This document shows, piece by piece, positions 8,533 through 18,270 of a stretch of 64,000 bases of DNA. The notes under the pieces are model-generated. The model ran no database searches, was not told the DNA's origin, and saw nothing but the letters and a program-made list of their open reading frames with translations. The DNA lies in the NCBI RefSeq assembly GCF_900142695.1, contig NZ_FRBU01000004.1, positions 1 to 64,000 on the forward strand, in the 5' to 3' direction. Positions within the stretch are counted from its first letter, which is position 1. Each line of letters begins with the position of its first letter. Made by a program: the position numbers and the translations under genes. This DNA comes from Flavobacterium xanthum (GTDB lineage: Bacteria; Bacteroidota; Bacteroidia; Flavobacteriales; Flavobacteriaceae).

Positions 8533-8540
8533 TATTTTTG
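8533..8540 (+). promoter_or_regulatory. Promoter -7 element for pyrD
   Basis: TATTTTTG lies 20 nt before the pyrD ATG, an exact match to TAnnTTTG. Confidence 0.6.
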
Positions 8541-8560
8541 CACCACACAACTAACTACTC

Positions 8561-9580
8561 ATGTATAAATTACTGATTCGCCCCATACTTTTTAGCTTTG
8601 ATCCTGAAAAAGTGCACTATTTTACTTTTTCATTGATTCGCTTTGTATCAAAAATACCAGGTTTTCCAGCACTTTTTAAATCTCTTTATGAAGTAAAGGA
8701 TTCTCGATTAGAAACGGAAGTTTTTGGATTAAAATTTAAAAATCCAGTAGGATTAGCGGCAGGTTTTGATAAAGACGCAAAATTGTATAAAGAACTATCG
8801 AATTTTGGTTTTGGTTTTATCGAAATAGGAACACTCACGCCAAAAGGACAAGAGGGAAACCCTAAGAAACGCTTGTTCCGTCTAAGAGAAGATAATGCAA
8901 TCATCAATAGAATGGGGTTTAATAATGGAGGTGTTCATGACGCGGTGGCACTTTTAAAGAAAAATAAAGGCGTTTTAATAGGCGGGAATATTGGAAAAAA
9001 CAAACTGACGCCAAATGAGGAAGCCACGTCAGATTACGAAATTTGTTTTGAGGCGTTGTATGATTATGTGGATTATTTTGTAGTAAATGTAAGTTCGCCT
9101 AATACACCAAATCTGCGTGCTTTGCAGGATAAAGAACCGCTGACACAGTTGTTGCAAACACTACAAAATAAGAATTTGGCAAAGCCAAAACAAAAGCCAA
9201 TACTGCTGAAAATCGCACCTGATTTAACCGATGGCCAGTTATTAGATATTATTGATATCGTAAATGAAACTAAAATAGCAGGCGTTATCGCTACCAACAC
9301 AACTATTTCCAGAGAAGGTCTACAGTCTGAAAATAAAGTAGAAATGGGCGGATTGTCAGGGAAGCCGTTAGCAAAACGTTCGACTGAAGTGATTCGGTTT
9401 TTGTCCGAAAAAAGTAATAAATCTTTTCCAATAATTGGAGTAGGAGGCGTTCATTCTGCGGCTGATGCCTTAGAGAAATTAGATGCTGGAGCAAGTTTAG
9501 TACAATTGTATACTGGTTTTATTTATGAAGGACCCGCTTTGGTGAAAGCCATAAATAAAGAAATTTTAAAAAGACTGTAG
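8561..9580 (+). CDS. pyrD: Quinone-dependent dihydroorotate dehydrogenase (class 2)
   Basis: PyrD oxidises dihydroorotate to orotate in pyrimidine synthesis, passing electrons to quinone at the inner membrane. The 339 residues include the N-terminal amphipathic extension typical of class 2 ([20 protein letters not shown]), which docks on the membrane. Then come [14 protein letters not shown], the substrate loop NRMGFNNGG, the catalytic-serine motif NVSSPNTP near residue 175, [21 protein letters not shown], and the FMN-phosphate loops [15 protein letters not shown] and [15 protein letters not shown]. All are standard. The gene has its own TAnnTTTG element. The HMG-CoA lyase gene follows on the same strand but has a separate promoter element, so the two need not be co-transcribed. 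Confidence 0.96.
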   Translation: MYKLLIRPILFSFDPEKVHYFTFSLIRFVSKIPGFPALFKSLYEVKDSRLETEVFGLKFKNPVGLAAGFDKDAKLYKELSNFGFGFIEIGTLTPKGQEGNPKKRLFRLREDNAIINRMGFNNGGVHDAVALLKKNKGVLIGGNIGKNKLTPNEEATSDYEICFEALYDYVDYFVVNVSSPNTPNLRALQDKEPLTQLLQTLQNKNLAKPKQKPILLKIAPDLTDGQLLDIIDIVNETKIAGVIATNTTISREGLQSENKVEMGGLSGKPLAKRSTEVIRFLSEKSNKSFPIIGVGGVHSAADALEKLDAGASLVQLYTGFIYEGPALVKAINKEILKRL

Positions 9581-9662
9581 TTTTTAAAATGTAGAAAAAT
9601 ACAGCTAAATATTAATTTGCTAATATTTAAAAACCTTAATTTTAAATTCCTAATTGTTTTTC

Positions 9663-9670
9663 TATCTTTG
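9663..9670 (+). promoter_or_regulatory. Promoter -7 element for HMG-CoA lyase
   Basis: TATCTTTG is an exact TAnnTTTG match that ends only 7 nt before the ATG at 9678, implying a very short or absent leader. Confidence 0.55.
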
Positions 9671-9677
9671 GCTGTCT

Positions 9678-10541
9678 ATGGAAGCAATAAAAATTATAGA
9701 ATGTCCACGTGATGCCATGCAAGGCATTAAACCATTTATTCCTACGAAAAAAAAAGTGGCTTATATTCAGTCTTTGTTGCGTGTAGGTTTTGACAGTATT
9801 GATTTTGGGAGTTTTGTTTCGCCTAAAGCGATTCCGCAAATGCTAGATACAGCCGAAGTTTTGGCACAACTTGATTTGTCTCAAACCCAAAGCAAATTAC
9901 TAGCAATTATTGCTAATACTCAAGGTGCAACACTAGCCTCTGTTCATCCCGAAATACAATATCTAGGTTTTCCATTTTCGATTTCTGAAAATTTCCAAAT
10001 GCGGAATACGCACAAAACTATAGCCGAATCATTAATCACTCTTCAGGAGATCCTTGAAATTGCTGATAAAAGTAATAAAGAAGTAGTGGCTTATTTATCG
10101 ATGGGTTTTGGTAATCCGTATGGAGATCCATGGAATATGGAAATTGTTGGGGAGTGGACCCGGAAATTAGCAGCCATGGGTGTTAAGATACTGTCACTCT
10201 CGGATACAGTGGGAAGTTCCACTCCTGAGGTAATCTCGTACTTGTTTTCCAATTTAATTCCGAAGTATCCCGAAATAGAATTTGGAGCTCATTTACACAC
10301 AACACCAGATAAATGGTTTGAGAAAATTGATGCAGCTTATAAAGCGGGATGCCGTCGTTTTGATGGCGCTATCCAGGGTTTTGGTGGCTGTCCAATGGCG
10401 ACTGATGATCTCACTGGTAATATGCCGACGGAGAAATTGTTGTCCTATTTTACTGCACAAAAGGAATTTACTAATTTGAGTCCAATGAGTTTTGAAAGTG
10501 CTTACAATGAAGCTTCTAAATTGTTTGGAGAATATCATTAA
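9678..10541 (+). CDS. Hydroxymethylglutaryl-CoA lyase
   Basis: The enzyme splits HMG-CoA into acetyl-CoA and acetoacetate at the end of leucine breakdown, using a divalent metal in a TIM barrel of the DRE-TIM family. The 287-residue product shows IIECPRDAMQGIKPFIPT with the metal-binding Asp and the catalytic Arg, VGFDSIDFGSFVSPKAIPQM, AYLSMGFGNPYGDPW, LSLSDTVGSSTP, the His-X-His metal pair in FGAHLHTTP, and the catalytic-Cys signature GFGGCPMATDDLTGN near residue 235. The start at MEAIKII is chosen because it matches the family. An upstream ATG at 9654 would overlap the promoter element. Residue 8 onward reads ECPRDAMQ where many homologues have EVGPRDG, so it is a slightly divergent flavobacterial form. 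Confidence 0.88.
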   Translation: MEAIKIIECPRDAMQGIKPFIPTKKKVAYIQSLLRVGFDSIDFGSFVSPKAIPQMLDTAEVLAQLDLSQTQSKLLAIIANTQGATLASVHPEIQYLGFPFSISENFQMRNTHKTIAESLITLQEILEIADKSNKEVVAYLSMGFGNPYGDPWNMEIVGEWTRKLAAMGVKILSLSDTVGSSTPEVISYLFSNLIPKYPEIEFGAHLHTTPDKWFEKIDAAYKAGCRRFDGAIQGFGGCPMATDDLTGNMPTEKLLSYFTAQKEFTNLSPMSFESAYNEASKLFGEYH

Positions 10542-10649
10542 AATTAACATCCTGTTATTTACAAACATCAATTACTTCAGAAATAATAAATTTAGGATTG
10601 GTTCGTTAGTTATACTGTTCTCTAAATTTTACCATTAAATTACCTTAGT

Positions 10650-11198
10650 ATGAAATTTCGGACTCTCAATAGATTTTTAGGAATACTACTGTCGTTTTTT
10701 TTATTTTCCTGCGCAAGTGATTTGGATTTCAATCAGGTGAATGATGTAAAAATAGAACCGGTAGTGGTGACTAATTTAGCTTATTTTGATGTACTTGCAA
10801 ATCAATTTGTTACCAATGGAGTAGAGCAAAATGTAATTTTTGATGCACCAACGGTTGATATATTTAATGGCTCTTTCTTTAGACAGCGATTAAAAAAAGT
10901 GGAACTTTTCTTTGAAATGGAAAACACAATAAATAGAGGGTATTCAGTAGATTTAGTATTTTTAGATAGAAATAATCAACCTGTTCACGCTATTAATCTG
11001 GCTATTCCGCCGTACTTAGGTGTAGAAAATAAAGTGACCAAAACGGAAGTGTTTGAAAATACTCAATTAGATCTTTTAAAAAGAACTACAAGAATTGCGT
11101 TCACAATGACCATGTTGCCGGGTGCTGCATTAAGCGAAAGTAGTATAGGAAGTTTGAAATTGCGTTCAGGTGTAACCGCTTATTTAGTAGTAGAATGA
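10650..11198 (+). CDS. Predicted lipoprotein, 182 aa, paired with DUF5723 gene
   Basis: A signal peptide (MKFRTLNRFLGILLSFFLFSCASD) ends in a lipobox with Cys21. The mature protein is beta-rich, for example FFRQRLKKVELFFEMENT and YSVDLVFLDRNNQPVHAINL, and looks like a single immunoglobulin-like or jelly-roll fold. I do not know a named family. Its stop codon overlaps the start of the next gene by four bases (ATGA), so the two are translationally coupled and probably work together at the outer membrane. No terminator separates them. Function unknown. Confidence 0.72.
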   Translation: MKFRTLNRFLGILLSFFLFSCASDLDFNQVNDVKIEPVVVTNLAYFDVLANQFVTNGVEQNVIFDAPTVDIFNGSFFRQRLKKVELFFEMENTINRGYSVDLVFLDRNNQPVHAINLAIPPYLGVENKVTKTEVFENTQLDLLKRTTRIAFTMTMLPGAALSESSIGSLKLRSGVTAYLVVE

Positions 11199-12589
11199 AA
11201 AAAATAGTGTGGGTTTTAGTTCTAATGCTAGCGATAAATTGCTTTTCACAAAACAAACAAATATTATATAATTTTACATCGGTTCCGCAGTCATTACTGA
11301 CTAATCCTGGTGCTGATTTTAAATACAATTTTTATTTTGGCATTCCTCTCTTGTCTGGAATTTCTGCAAATGTAGGTTCTAGTGGATTTTCAGCTTATGA
11401 TTTATTTGCCGATAATGGTATCGATTTTAATGTAAAACTGCGGAATGTTGTGTTTTCTACTACAAGAAAAGACAGGCTGGCGATAAACGAGCAAATAGAA
11501 GTTTTTAACGGTGGTTTTAAAATTGCTGGAGAACAAAGTGATTCCTATATTTCGTTTGGTATGTATCAGGAATTCGATGCGTTGAGTTATGTTCCTAAAG
11601 ATTTAGCCATTTTAGCTTTAGACGGGAACAGAGACTATTTGGGTAAAGTTTTTGATTTAGGAGATTTAAATGTAAAAGCTGAAATGCTATCCGTTTTTCA
11701 TGTTGGATTCCACAAGAACATTAATAAAAACTTTATTTTAGGTGTACGGGGAAAGATTTATTCTAGTATTTATAATGTTAGTTCTACAAATAACTCGGGT
11801 TATATTTACACTAATCCATCTTCAGCCGGAGTCTACGAACAGATGATTTATTCTCAACTGCAACTTAATACATCAGGCATCGCAAAATATGATGACGAGA
11901 ATTATGAACCTAATGTAGTAAAAGATATCACCAAAAGGGCTTTTTTAGGTGGTAATTTAGGGTTGGGATTTGATGCTGGTTTTACCTATTATCCAAAGAA
12001 AAATGTACAGCTAACTGCAAGTATGATAGACGTTGGTTTTATTAAGCACAACAAAGAAGTGGAAAGTTTAACTTATAAAGGAACCTATGAATACAAGGGA
12101 GTAATTCCAAAATTCAGTTCTGGAGAATCGGTTGAAAATGGATTTCAAGATTTTAAGGACGCTATTCCTTTGGACACCTTATACGCAGCTTATACAACTT
12201 GGCGCCCGGCTAAATTCAATTCTTCCGTTCAGTTTTCATTTGATGAAGAAAGACCAGAAGAGTGTAATTGTTTAGATTATAATCCGGAAACTATTTATAA
12301 AAGCGCGATAGGTGCTCAGCTCTTTGTGATGACTACGCCAAGAACGCCATTGGTTGCCTTTACCACTTTTTACAGAAGAAAAATTTTCAAGTCATTGCAA
12401 ATGAAAGCAACATATACTTTGGATTCGTATTCATACAATAACATAGGTTTGGGATTATCTAGCACTTTTGGCCCTGTAAATTTCTATGTTCTTGCTGACA
12501 ATCTTTTGGAATACAGAGATATTACCAAAGCAAACAGTCTTTCTTTTCAACTGGGACTAAATGTTATCTTTAAGAATAGAAAAAAATAA
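11195..12589 (+). CDS. DUF5723-family outer-membrane protein
   Basis: The 464-residue product begins with a cleavable signal peptide (MKKIVWVLVLMLAINCFSQ) and continues with SLLTNPGADFKYNFYFGIPLLSG, the recognisable start of the DUF5723 family of Bacteroidota, predicted outer-membrane beta-barrels. Alternating aromatic and polar strands run to the C terminus, which ends in SFQLGLNVIFKNRKK. Length is typical. It overlaps the upstream lipoprotein gene by four bases, suggesting a barrel/lipoprotein pair. The role is not established for the family, and attachment, cell-surface assembly or transport are all possible. The 3' end is convergent with a P-type ATPase gene, with 3 nt between the stops. 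Confidence 0.78.
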   Translation: MKKIVWVLVLMLAINCFSQNKQILYNFTSVPQSLLTNPGADFKYNFYFGIPLLSGISANVGSSGFSAYDLFADNGIDFNVKLRNVVFSTTRKDRLAINEQIEVFNGGFKIAGEQSDSYISFGMYQEFDALSYVPKDLAILALDGNRDYLGKVFDLGDLNVKAEMLSVFHVGFHKNINKNFILGVRGKIYSSIYNVSSTNNSGYIYTNPSSAGVYEQMIYSQLQLNTSGIAKYDDENYEPNVVKDITKRAFLGGNLGLGFDAGFTYYPKKNVQLTASMIDVGFIKHNKEVESLTYKGTYEYKGVIPKFSSGESVENGFQDFKDAIPLDTLYAAYTTWRPAKFNSSVQFSFDEERPEECNCLDYNPETIYKSAIGAQLFVMTTPRTPLVAFTTFYRRKIFKSLQMKATYTLDSYSYNNIGLGLSSTFGPVNFYVLADNLLEYRDITKANSLSFQLGLNVIFKNRKK

Positions 12590-12592
12590 ATG

Positions 12593-15094
12593 TTATTCTA
12601 AATCGGAGGCTTTCCGTCGTTTAAATCCTTTGTAAATTTCTATCCAAAGTACGGACACAATCCCTACTAAAATACTCAATCCCATTTGGAATCCAGAAAC
12701 CCTTTCAAACTGGAAAAAAGAGGCAAATAATGGGATAAACAACAAGGAAGCCGTTACTAAAATGGTGGCGCTGATGATCAATAAGACCAAATTATTTTTG
12801 TAGTGTAATGTTGTTAAAATGGAGTAATAAAAGGAACGATTGGCAAGTGTTAGAAAAATATTAGACGAAATTAACGTTAGGAATACCACGGTCCTTGTGG
12901 TACTCTCAGAACAATGTGTAGCTACGCAATACTGGTACATAAATAACAGTCCAATTGTGATGACAAGACCTTGAATGATACTGATTGTAATTTCTTTAAG
13001 TTTAAAAAATGTACTAGTAAAAGGTCTGGGTTGTAACAGCATTAAGTTGCGTTCCATAGGTTCGTTCTCGTATATTATAGAGCAAGTAGGTCCCATGATT
13101 ATTTCCAAAAATATAACGTGAACTGGGGAGAAAATATTAGGATAAATCCATCCTAATGCCAAAGGGATAAAGATAATCAAGATGATAGGGATGTGTATTG
13201 AAATGATATATTGTATGGCTTTTTTTAGATTGTTGTATATTTTCCTACCCATGGCAACCGCATCAATCATTTTGGAGAAATCATCCTCAATCAGGATCAG
13301 ATTGGCAGCTTGTTTCGCAATTTCTGTTCCCTTTTTTCCCATAGCAATTCCTATGTGGGCTGATTTTAAAGCGGGTCCATCGTTTACACCATCACCAGTC
13401 ATGGCTACAATTTGATTGTTGTCTTTTAGTGCTTTTATAATCTTGAGTTTAGCTTCAGGAAACATTCTGGTAAAAATGGCAGTTTCCATAACCTTTTCTC
13501 TAAGTGTTGCGTCGTCCATCGCCATTAATTCATCTCCATTTATTGTTTTATCGGCATTTCTAAAACCAATTTGTTTAGCAATTGTCGCTGTTGTTTCCGC
13601 ATTGTCGCCTGTAACTATTTTTACTTGGATTCCAGCTTTGTATAGGGTTTCGAAAACCGCTTTTATATTTGCTTTTGGAGGATCGTAAAAAGCAACTAGT
13701 CCTTTAAATTTAAAAGAAAAATCCTGTTGTTTTTCAGGATAATCAGAGCCTGAAAATGCTGCAAGTCCAACACCTAAAACCCGATAACCTTCTAAAGCCA
13801 TTTTGCTCATTGCGGCTATAATTTTTTGTTTTTCATTTTCGGATAAATTTGAAGTTGCTATTAATGCTTCAGTAGCACCTTTGGCAGCGATAATTCTGTT
13901 CCCATTATGATTCTCGAAAACATGAGTCATCATAGGTGGTTTCCCCTCTAATGGATATTCATGTACAAGTTTAAAATTAGGCCGTTCGTCCGCTGTTTTT
14001 AATTTGGAATAGGCATCATGCAAGGCGATTTCCATTGGGTCAAAAGGAATGGGTTCGCTGGCCCACATCGCTATAGTTAATAATTCAGTATTATTGTCCG
14101 AGCAAGGTTCGTTTATAGTATCATTCGACAGCGTATAGCATTGCGCCAGACTCATCTTGTTTTCTGTAATGGTTCCTGTTTTATCTGTACAAATTACGTT
14201 TGCACTTCCTAAAGTTTCTACGGTTTTTGTTTGTTTAACAATAATCCCCATTTTCATCAAGCGCCAAGAACCAAGAGCCATAAAGGTGGTAAAAGCAACT
14301 GGAATCTCCTCTGGAATAATACTCATTGCCAAAGTTAGCGCTTTCAAAAGGCTGTCTAGAACCTCTTTTGAATTGTAATAATTTATAAACCAGACAAAGC
14401 CAAAAATCACCAAACCAACAAGAGACATTTTTTTGACAAAGTTTCCGATCTGAATTTGCAAAGGTGTTTTTTCTTCCACAATAGATTCTAGACTTTTGCC
14501 TATTATTCCCAATTGAGTTTTGTTGCCTATAGCGGTTACTTCACAAATCGCCAAACCACCTGTGACAATTGTTCCAAGAAATACGGTATTGTTTTTTGTT
14601 GTTTCATTTTTAAAAACAGCCAGCGATTCTCCAGTAAGAATGGATTCATTAACAGAGAAATCATTGGATTGCAGGATGACGCCGTCCGCAGGAATAAAAG
14701 TGCCTTCTTCCGCTTGGAGCAGATCACCTATGACAATTTCCTCGCTTGGAATTTCTATTATTTCATTGTTGCGAATGACTTTGCTTTTGGGTTGGGATAA
14801 TTTTTTTAAAGCTTCAATTGCTGTTCTGCTTTTTGATTCCTGATAAAGTGAAATAGTAGAAACTAACAGTATTGCTACGGTCATGAAAATTCCATTTCCA
14901 AAATCGCCTGTAATGAAATAAATACTGGTTGCAGTAAGTAAAAGCAGGAACATGGGTTCTTTGACCATTTCAAATACCGAATTCAGAAAAAGATTTTTTT
15001 TCTGTTGAACTATAGCGTTTGATCCAAACTTTGTTCTCGAAAGTACTACTTCTTCATTTGAAAGTCCTTTCAGCGGTTGTTGGGTTTCTGTCAT
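12593..15094 (-). CDS. Cation-translocating P-type ATPase (P2 type)
   Basis: The protein pumps a cation across the inner membrane through an aspartyl-phosphate intermediate. The 833 residues contain the cation-ATPase N-terminal domain (LKGLSNEEVVLSRTKFGSN), actuator motif LTGESLAV, ion-site helix IPEEIPVAF, phosphorylation motif CDKTGTITENK near residue 305, KGATEAL, TGDNAETT, and the hinge AMTGDGVNDGPAL, then a C-terminal block of four to six helices. There are no N-terminal heavy-metal domains, so it is not a P1B pump. The P2A-like (calcium/manganese) group fits best, but PEEIPVAF and the M6 region are not decisive for ion choice. It lies divergently from guaB and convergently with the DUF5723 gene. 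Confidence 0.88.
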   Translation of the reverse strand: MTETQQPLKGLSNEEVVLSRTKFGSNAIVQQKKNLFLNSVFEMVKEPMFLLLLTATSIYFITGDFGNGIFMTVAILLVSTISLYQESKSRTAIEALKKLSQPKSKVIRNNEIIEIPSEEIVIGDLLQAEEGTFIPADGVILQSNDFSVNESILTGESLAVFKNETTKNNTVFLGTIVTGGLAICEVTAIGNKTQLGIIGKSLESIVEEKTPLQIQIGNFVKKMSLVGLVIFGFVWFINYYNSKEVLDSLLKALTLAMSIIPEEIPVAFTTFMALGSWRLMKMGIIVKQTKTVETLGSANVICTDKTGTITENKMSLAQCYTLSNDTINEPCSDNNTELLTIAMWASEPIPFDPMEIALHDAYSKLKTADERPNFKLVHEYPLEGKPPMMTHVFENHNGNRIIAAKGATEALIATSNLSENEKQKIIAAMSKMALEGYRVLGVGLAAFSGSDYPEKQQDFSFKFKGLVAFYDPPKANIKAVFETLYKAGIQVKIVTGDNAETTATIAKQIGFRNADKTINGDELMAMDDATLREKVMETAIFTRMFPEAKLKIIKALKDNNQIVAMTGDGVNDGPALKSAHIGIAMGKKGTEIAKQAANLILIEDDFSKMIDAVAMGRKIYNNLKKAIQYIISIHIPIILIIFIPLALGWIYPNIFSPVHVIFLEIIMGPTCSIIYENEPMERNLMLLQPRPFTSTFFKLKEITISIIQGLVITIGLLFMYQYCVATHCSESTTRTVVFLTLISSNIFLTLANRSFYYSILTTLHYKNNLVLLIISATILVTASLLFIPLFASFFQFERVSGFQMGLSILVGIVSVLWIEIYKGFKRRKASDLE

Positions 15095-15221
15095 AACAAA
15101 ATAAATTAATCAGATTTAATAGATTGGAAACCATAGCGTAAATCAGGAACAAGGAATTGCCTTCGAAATGCAATTTAATTATTTATTGTATAAAGAAGCT
15201 GTTTTTTTGCTTAAAATTGTC

Positions 15222-15229
15222 TATATTTG
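15222..15229 (+). promoter_or_regulatory. Promoter -7 element for guaB
   Basis: TATATTTG matches TAnnTTTG and lies 29 nt before the guaB ATG. Confidence 0.6.
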
Positions 15230-15258
15230 CACGCAATTAAACTCCAACTACAATTGCA

Positions 15259-16731
15259 ATGATCGCACACAACTCTAAGATTATCGGTGAAGGATTAACT
15301 TACGATGATGTTCTATTAGTACCCAACTACTCCAATGTGCTTCCGCGCGAAGTGAGTATTCAATCAAAATTTTCAAGAAATATAACACTAAATGTTCCAA
15401 TTGTATCCGCTGCAATGGATACGGTAACCGAAAGTGCAATGGCAATTGCTATGGCTCAAGAGGGTGGAATAGGTGTTTTACATAAAAATATGACAATCGA
15501 GCAGCAAGCTGCTAAAGTACGAAAAGTAAAGCGTGCTGAGTCTGGAATGATTATAGATCCAGTTACTTTGCCGTTGACTTCTACTGTAGCTGATGCTAAA
15601 AATGCGATGAAAGAATATGGAATTGGAGGAATTCCAATTGTAGATGATAATCAAATTTTAAAAGGAATCGTCACTAACAGAGATTTACGTTTTGAAAAAA
15701 ATAGTGCCAGACCTATTATTGAGGTAATGACCAGCGAAAATTTGGTTACTGTTGCGGAAGGTACTTCACTAGAACAAGCAGAAGTAGTTTTACAGGGACA
15801 CAAAATCGAAAAATTACCAGTTGTTAACAAAGACTACAAATTAGTAGGCTTAATAACATTTAGAGATATCACTAAATTAACTCAAAAACCAATTGCAAAT
15901 AAAGATGTTTATGGTCGTTTGCGAGTTGCTGCAGCCATCGGTGTAACTGGTGATGCTGTTCAAAGAGCTGAAGCATTAGTAAATGCTGGAGTTGATGCCA
16001 TTATTATTGATACCGCTCACGGACACACACAAGGTGTTGTCAACGTATTGAAAGAAGTAAAAAGTAAATTTCCTCAAATTGATGTTATTGTAGGTAACAT
16101 TGCTACACCGGAAGCAGCTAAGTTCTTAGTTGAAAATGGAGCTGATGGTGTAAAAGTAGGAATTGGACCTGGTTCAATTTGTACTACGCGCATTGTTGCG
16201 GGTGTTGGTTTTCCTCAATTTTCTGCTGTTCTTGAAGTGGCTGCGGCTATCAAAGGGACTGGAGTTCCTGTAATTGCAGATGGTGGAATTCGGTATACAG
16301 GTGATATTCCTAAGGCTATTGCTGCAGGTGCTGACTGTGTGATGTTGGGTTCCTTATTGGCCGGTACCATGGAATCTCCTGGTGAAACTATTATTTTTGA
16401 AGGAAGAAAATTCAAATCGTACCGCGGAATGGGTTCTGTTGAAGCGATGCAGGAAGGTTCAAAAGACCGTTATTTTCAAGATGTTGAAGATGATGTAAAG
16501 AAATTAGTTCCAGAAGGAATTGTGGGTCGTGTACCTTATAAAGGGGAATTGAATGAAAGTATGCAGCAATTCGTTGGGGGTCTTAGAGCTGGAATGGGTT
16601 ATTGTGGTTCAAAAGATATTCCTACGCTACAAGAAACTGGTCGTTTTGTTCGCATTACAGCTAGTGGAATCAATGAGAGTCATCCTCATAATGTAACGAT
16701 TACAAAAGAAGCTCCAAATTATTCAAGATAA
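15259..16731 (+). CDS. guaB: IMP dehydrogenase
   Basis: GuaB oxidises IMP to XMP with NAD, the committed step of guanine nucleotide synthesis, in the cytoplasm. The 490 residues show the barrel start [38 protein letters not shown], two CBS domains at about residues 95-205 ([17 protein letters not shown] and [13 protein letters not shown]), the NAD-site segment [10 protein letters not shown], the catalytic-Cys loop [11 protein letters not shown] near residue 305, [15 protein letters not shown], and the mobile flap [10 protein letters not shown]. All catalytic elements are present and the length is standard. The gene has its own promoter element and a strong terminator shared with the small basic gene downstream on the other strand. 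Confidence 0.97.
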   Translation: MIAHNSKIIGEGLTYDDVLLVPNYSNVLPREVSIQSKFSRNITLNVPIVSAAMDTVTESAMAIAMAQEGGIGVLHKNMTIEQQAAKVRKVKRAESGMIIDPVTLPLTSTVADAKNAMKEYGIGGIPIVDDNQILKGIVTNRDLRFEKNSARPIIEVMTSENLVTVAEGTSLEQAEVVLQGHKIEKLPVVNKDYKLVGLITFRDITKLTQKPIANKDVYGRLRVAAAIGVTGDAVQRAEALVNAGVDAIIIDTAHGHTQGVVNVLKEVKSKFPQIDVIVGNIATPEAAKFLVENGADGVKVGIGPGSICTTRIVAGVGFPQFSAVLEVAAAIKGTGVPVIADGGIRYTGDIPKAIAAGADCVMLGSLLAGTMESPGETIIFEGRKFKSYRGMGSVEAMQEGSKDRYFQDVEDDVKKLVPEGIVGRVPYKGELNESMQQFVGGLRAGMGYCGSKDIPTLQETGRFVRITASGINESHPHNVTITKEAPNYSR

Positions 16732-16750
16732 ATTTTAAGCTAAAAGCATA

Positions 16751-16794
16751 AAAAAGGCTGCCTAGAGTTGAAAACTTTTGGCAGCCTTTTTAAG
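16751..16794. terminator. Terminator after guaB
   Basis: AAAAAGGCTGCC at 16751-16762 and GGCAGCCTTTTT at 16780-16791 form a 12-bp stem. It lies between guaB and the convergent small gene and could act for both. Confidence 0.9.
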
Positions 16795-16797
16795 TAC

Positions 16798-16908
16798 TTA
16801 ATCTCTTTTTGGAGTGTTTTTCTTGTCTCTCTTTTCTTCTTTCTTTTCTTTAGCCGTTTTCAATGGCTCTTTTTTAGCTGTTTTCTTTGCGTCTTGACTT
16901 TTTGCCAT
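16798..16908 (-). CDS. 36-residue Lys-rich small protein
   Basis: The minus strand encodes MAKSQDAKKTAKKEPLKT followed by a charged tail ending NTPKRD, 36 residues with about 15 lysines. The frame closes four bases from the guaB terminator stem, so it has a defined 3' end. Small Lys-rich proteins starting MAKSQ are frequent in Flavobacteria as far as I recall, but no role is established. The reading is supported by a clean ATG, an on-strand terminator and the composition. It could still be a chance frame in A-rich DNA. It is too short for domain analysis. Confidence 0.5.
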   Translation of the reverse strand: MAKSQDAKKTAKKEPLKTAKEKKEEKRDKKNTPKRD

Positions 16909-17414
16909 GATATAGATTTTTAAAATTAGTTTTTTATGATGTAAGTAAAAGTATATAATTTTTTTGATTTGGAATCAAAAAATATTTTTAAAACGTTCCT
17001 TCAATGATTAATTATCATACTCCCTTGGCATACAATGAGTGAGATGTAATTGGCATATTAAAAATGGAGGTGTCTCTCTTCGTAAATAAGAAGTTCTGTT
17101 TTAGATTTTAATTAACCTATAGAATCTTTACCGCAGTAATAATTATTTTTGAAACTAACAATTGTCGCGATAGACCCTGATAAAAAATACTGCCAAGTTT
17201 AAAGTTTACGGCATTGGCACCAGTAAATTCCTATAATTGTATTGTCGTTATTGTTGTAGTACATACTTTGAAATGTGATCCTATCAATCGATTACATTGT
17301 ATTGGAATTTTAATTCTGTGCTAAGTGTATCTGATTAAAGTGAAAATTTCTAATCGCTACTGCCATCGAGGAATTGTAGAATTAGAAATAAAACCGACTG
17401 GATTTTCATTGTAT
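16909..17414. other. 506-bp gap without a recognisable gene
   Basis: Both strands are broken by frequent stops. On the minus strand a few short stretches look protein-like (for example FTGANAVNFKLGSIFYQGLS, which would lie near 17140-17220), perhaps decayed coding sequence. I see no hairpin with a T run, no promoter of high quality and no repeat. Confidence 0.4.
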
Positions 17415-18182
17415 TTATTTCTTCTTCAAAACCTTATATTCCTCATAACAACCACTTATAGCATCCATAATTTGTAAATCGTTTGCGGATTGTATAAAAG
17501 ATTCGGAATAGTTACAACGCTGGAGAATTTCAGCTATTTCATTTTTTTCAACGCCTAAAAGAACTGAAATCATTTCTCTATCAAACTTAGATTCTAGTAG
17601 ATTCCGAACCGTGTCATCTTTTTTCATCTCTTTAAGTTTCTTGAGCTCTTTTGGGTTTTTACCAAAAAAATTATAGAGCACATCTGCTGGATTAAAGATG
17701 GATCCAAGTACTCTTCCAAAGGCATTTGGAGAATAAGCGCCTGCTTCATATCCTTGGGTTAACCCTGAAATGCTGTACCTGTAGTTTTCTTTAACGGGAA
17801 TAATTTTAGTGTCAACTTCTAGATATCCTGTTAAATTAAAGGGACGTATTACTATTTCTTCAAGTGCGATGGCTTTTTCAGTAAGTTGTATTTTTGTGCT
17901 TTTATTTTTGATCCAGTCATTGGTAACACGCACGCGGAGCGATTGAAAACCTAGGCTAGTAATGTGAAGTGTGTCGTTGAGTTGCACATCGATTTCAAAA
18001 TAGCCTCTTGAGTCAGTAGTTGCACCTCTTACTTTGTTGATATTTATGATATTCACATTAGGTAAAGACTGTCTAGTTGTGTTACTGATGATGATGCCAT
18101 CAACTTTTTGGGAAGGTTCTTTAACTTGTGCAACAGCAACCGCAGAGAGGATTGTAAACAAAAAAACTACAAAATATTTCAT
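17415..18182 (-). CDS. Secreted CarboxypepD_reg-like domain protein
   Basis: The 255-residue protein has an N-terminal signal peptide (MKYFVVFLFTILSAVAVAQ) and then one carboxypeptidase-regulatory-like beta-sandwich at about residues 27-115: VDGIIISNTTRQSLPNVNI, then RGATTDSRGYFEIDV, DTLHITSLGFQSLRV and LEEIVIRPF. In Bacteroidota this domain usually precedes TonB-dependent receptors, but here it is followed only by about 140 residues rich in Lys and Glu (NPKELKKLKEMKKDD and a helical end), with no barrel. Such stand-alone proteins are common and uncharacterised. It should be periplasmic or outer-membrane associated. A weak promoter-like TACTTTTA lies upstream. The gene lies downstream of the helicase on the same strand, separated by 88 bp. 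Confidence 0.8.
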   Translation of the reverse strand: MKYFVVFLFTILSAVAVAQVKEPSQKVDGIIISNTTRQSLPNVNIININKVRGATTDSRGYFEIDVQLNDTLHITSLGFQSLRVRVTNDWIKNKSTKIQLTEKAIALEEIVIRPFNLTGYLEVDTKIIPVKENYRYSISGLTQGYEAGAYSPNAFGRVLGSIFNPADVLYNFFGKNPKELKKLKEMKKDDTVRNLLESKFDREMISVLLGVEKNEIAEILQRCNYSESFIQSANDLQIMDAISGCYEEYKVLKKK

Positions 18183-18270
18183 ACACTGATTTAAGACTTT
18201 AAAAGTAATAAATCAGGATTAAATATTTTGTAGTTCTAGTATATAATTACAAGAAAATTAACAATGAATG

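Noticed and set aside
14513..14843. Plus-strand frames of about 100 codons inside the P-type ATPase gene
   Set aside because: Antisense to a strongly supported enzyme gene with intact motifs; composition follows from the complementary strand.
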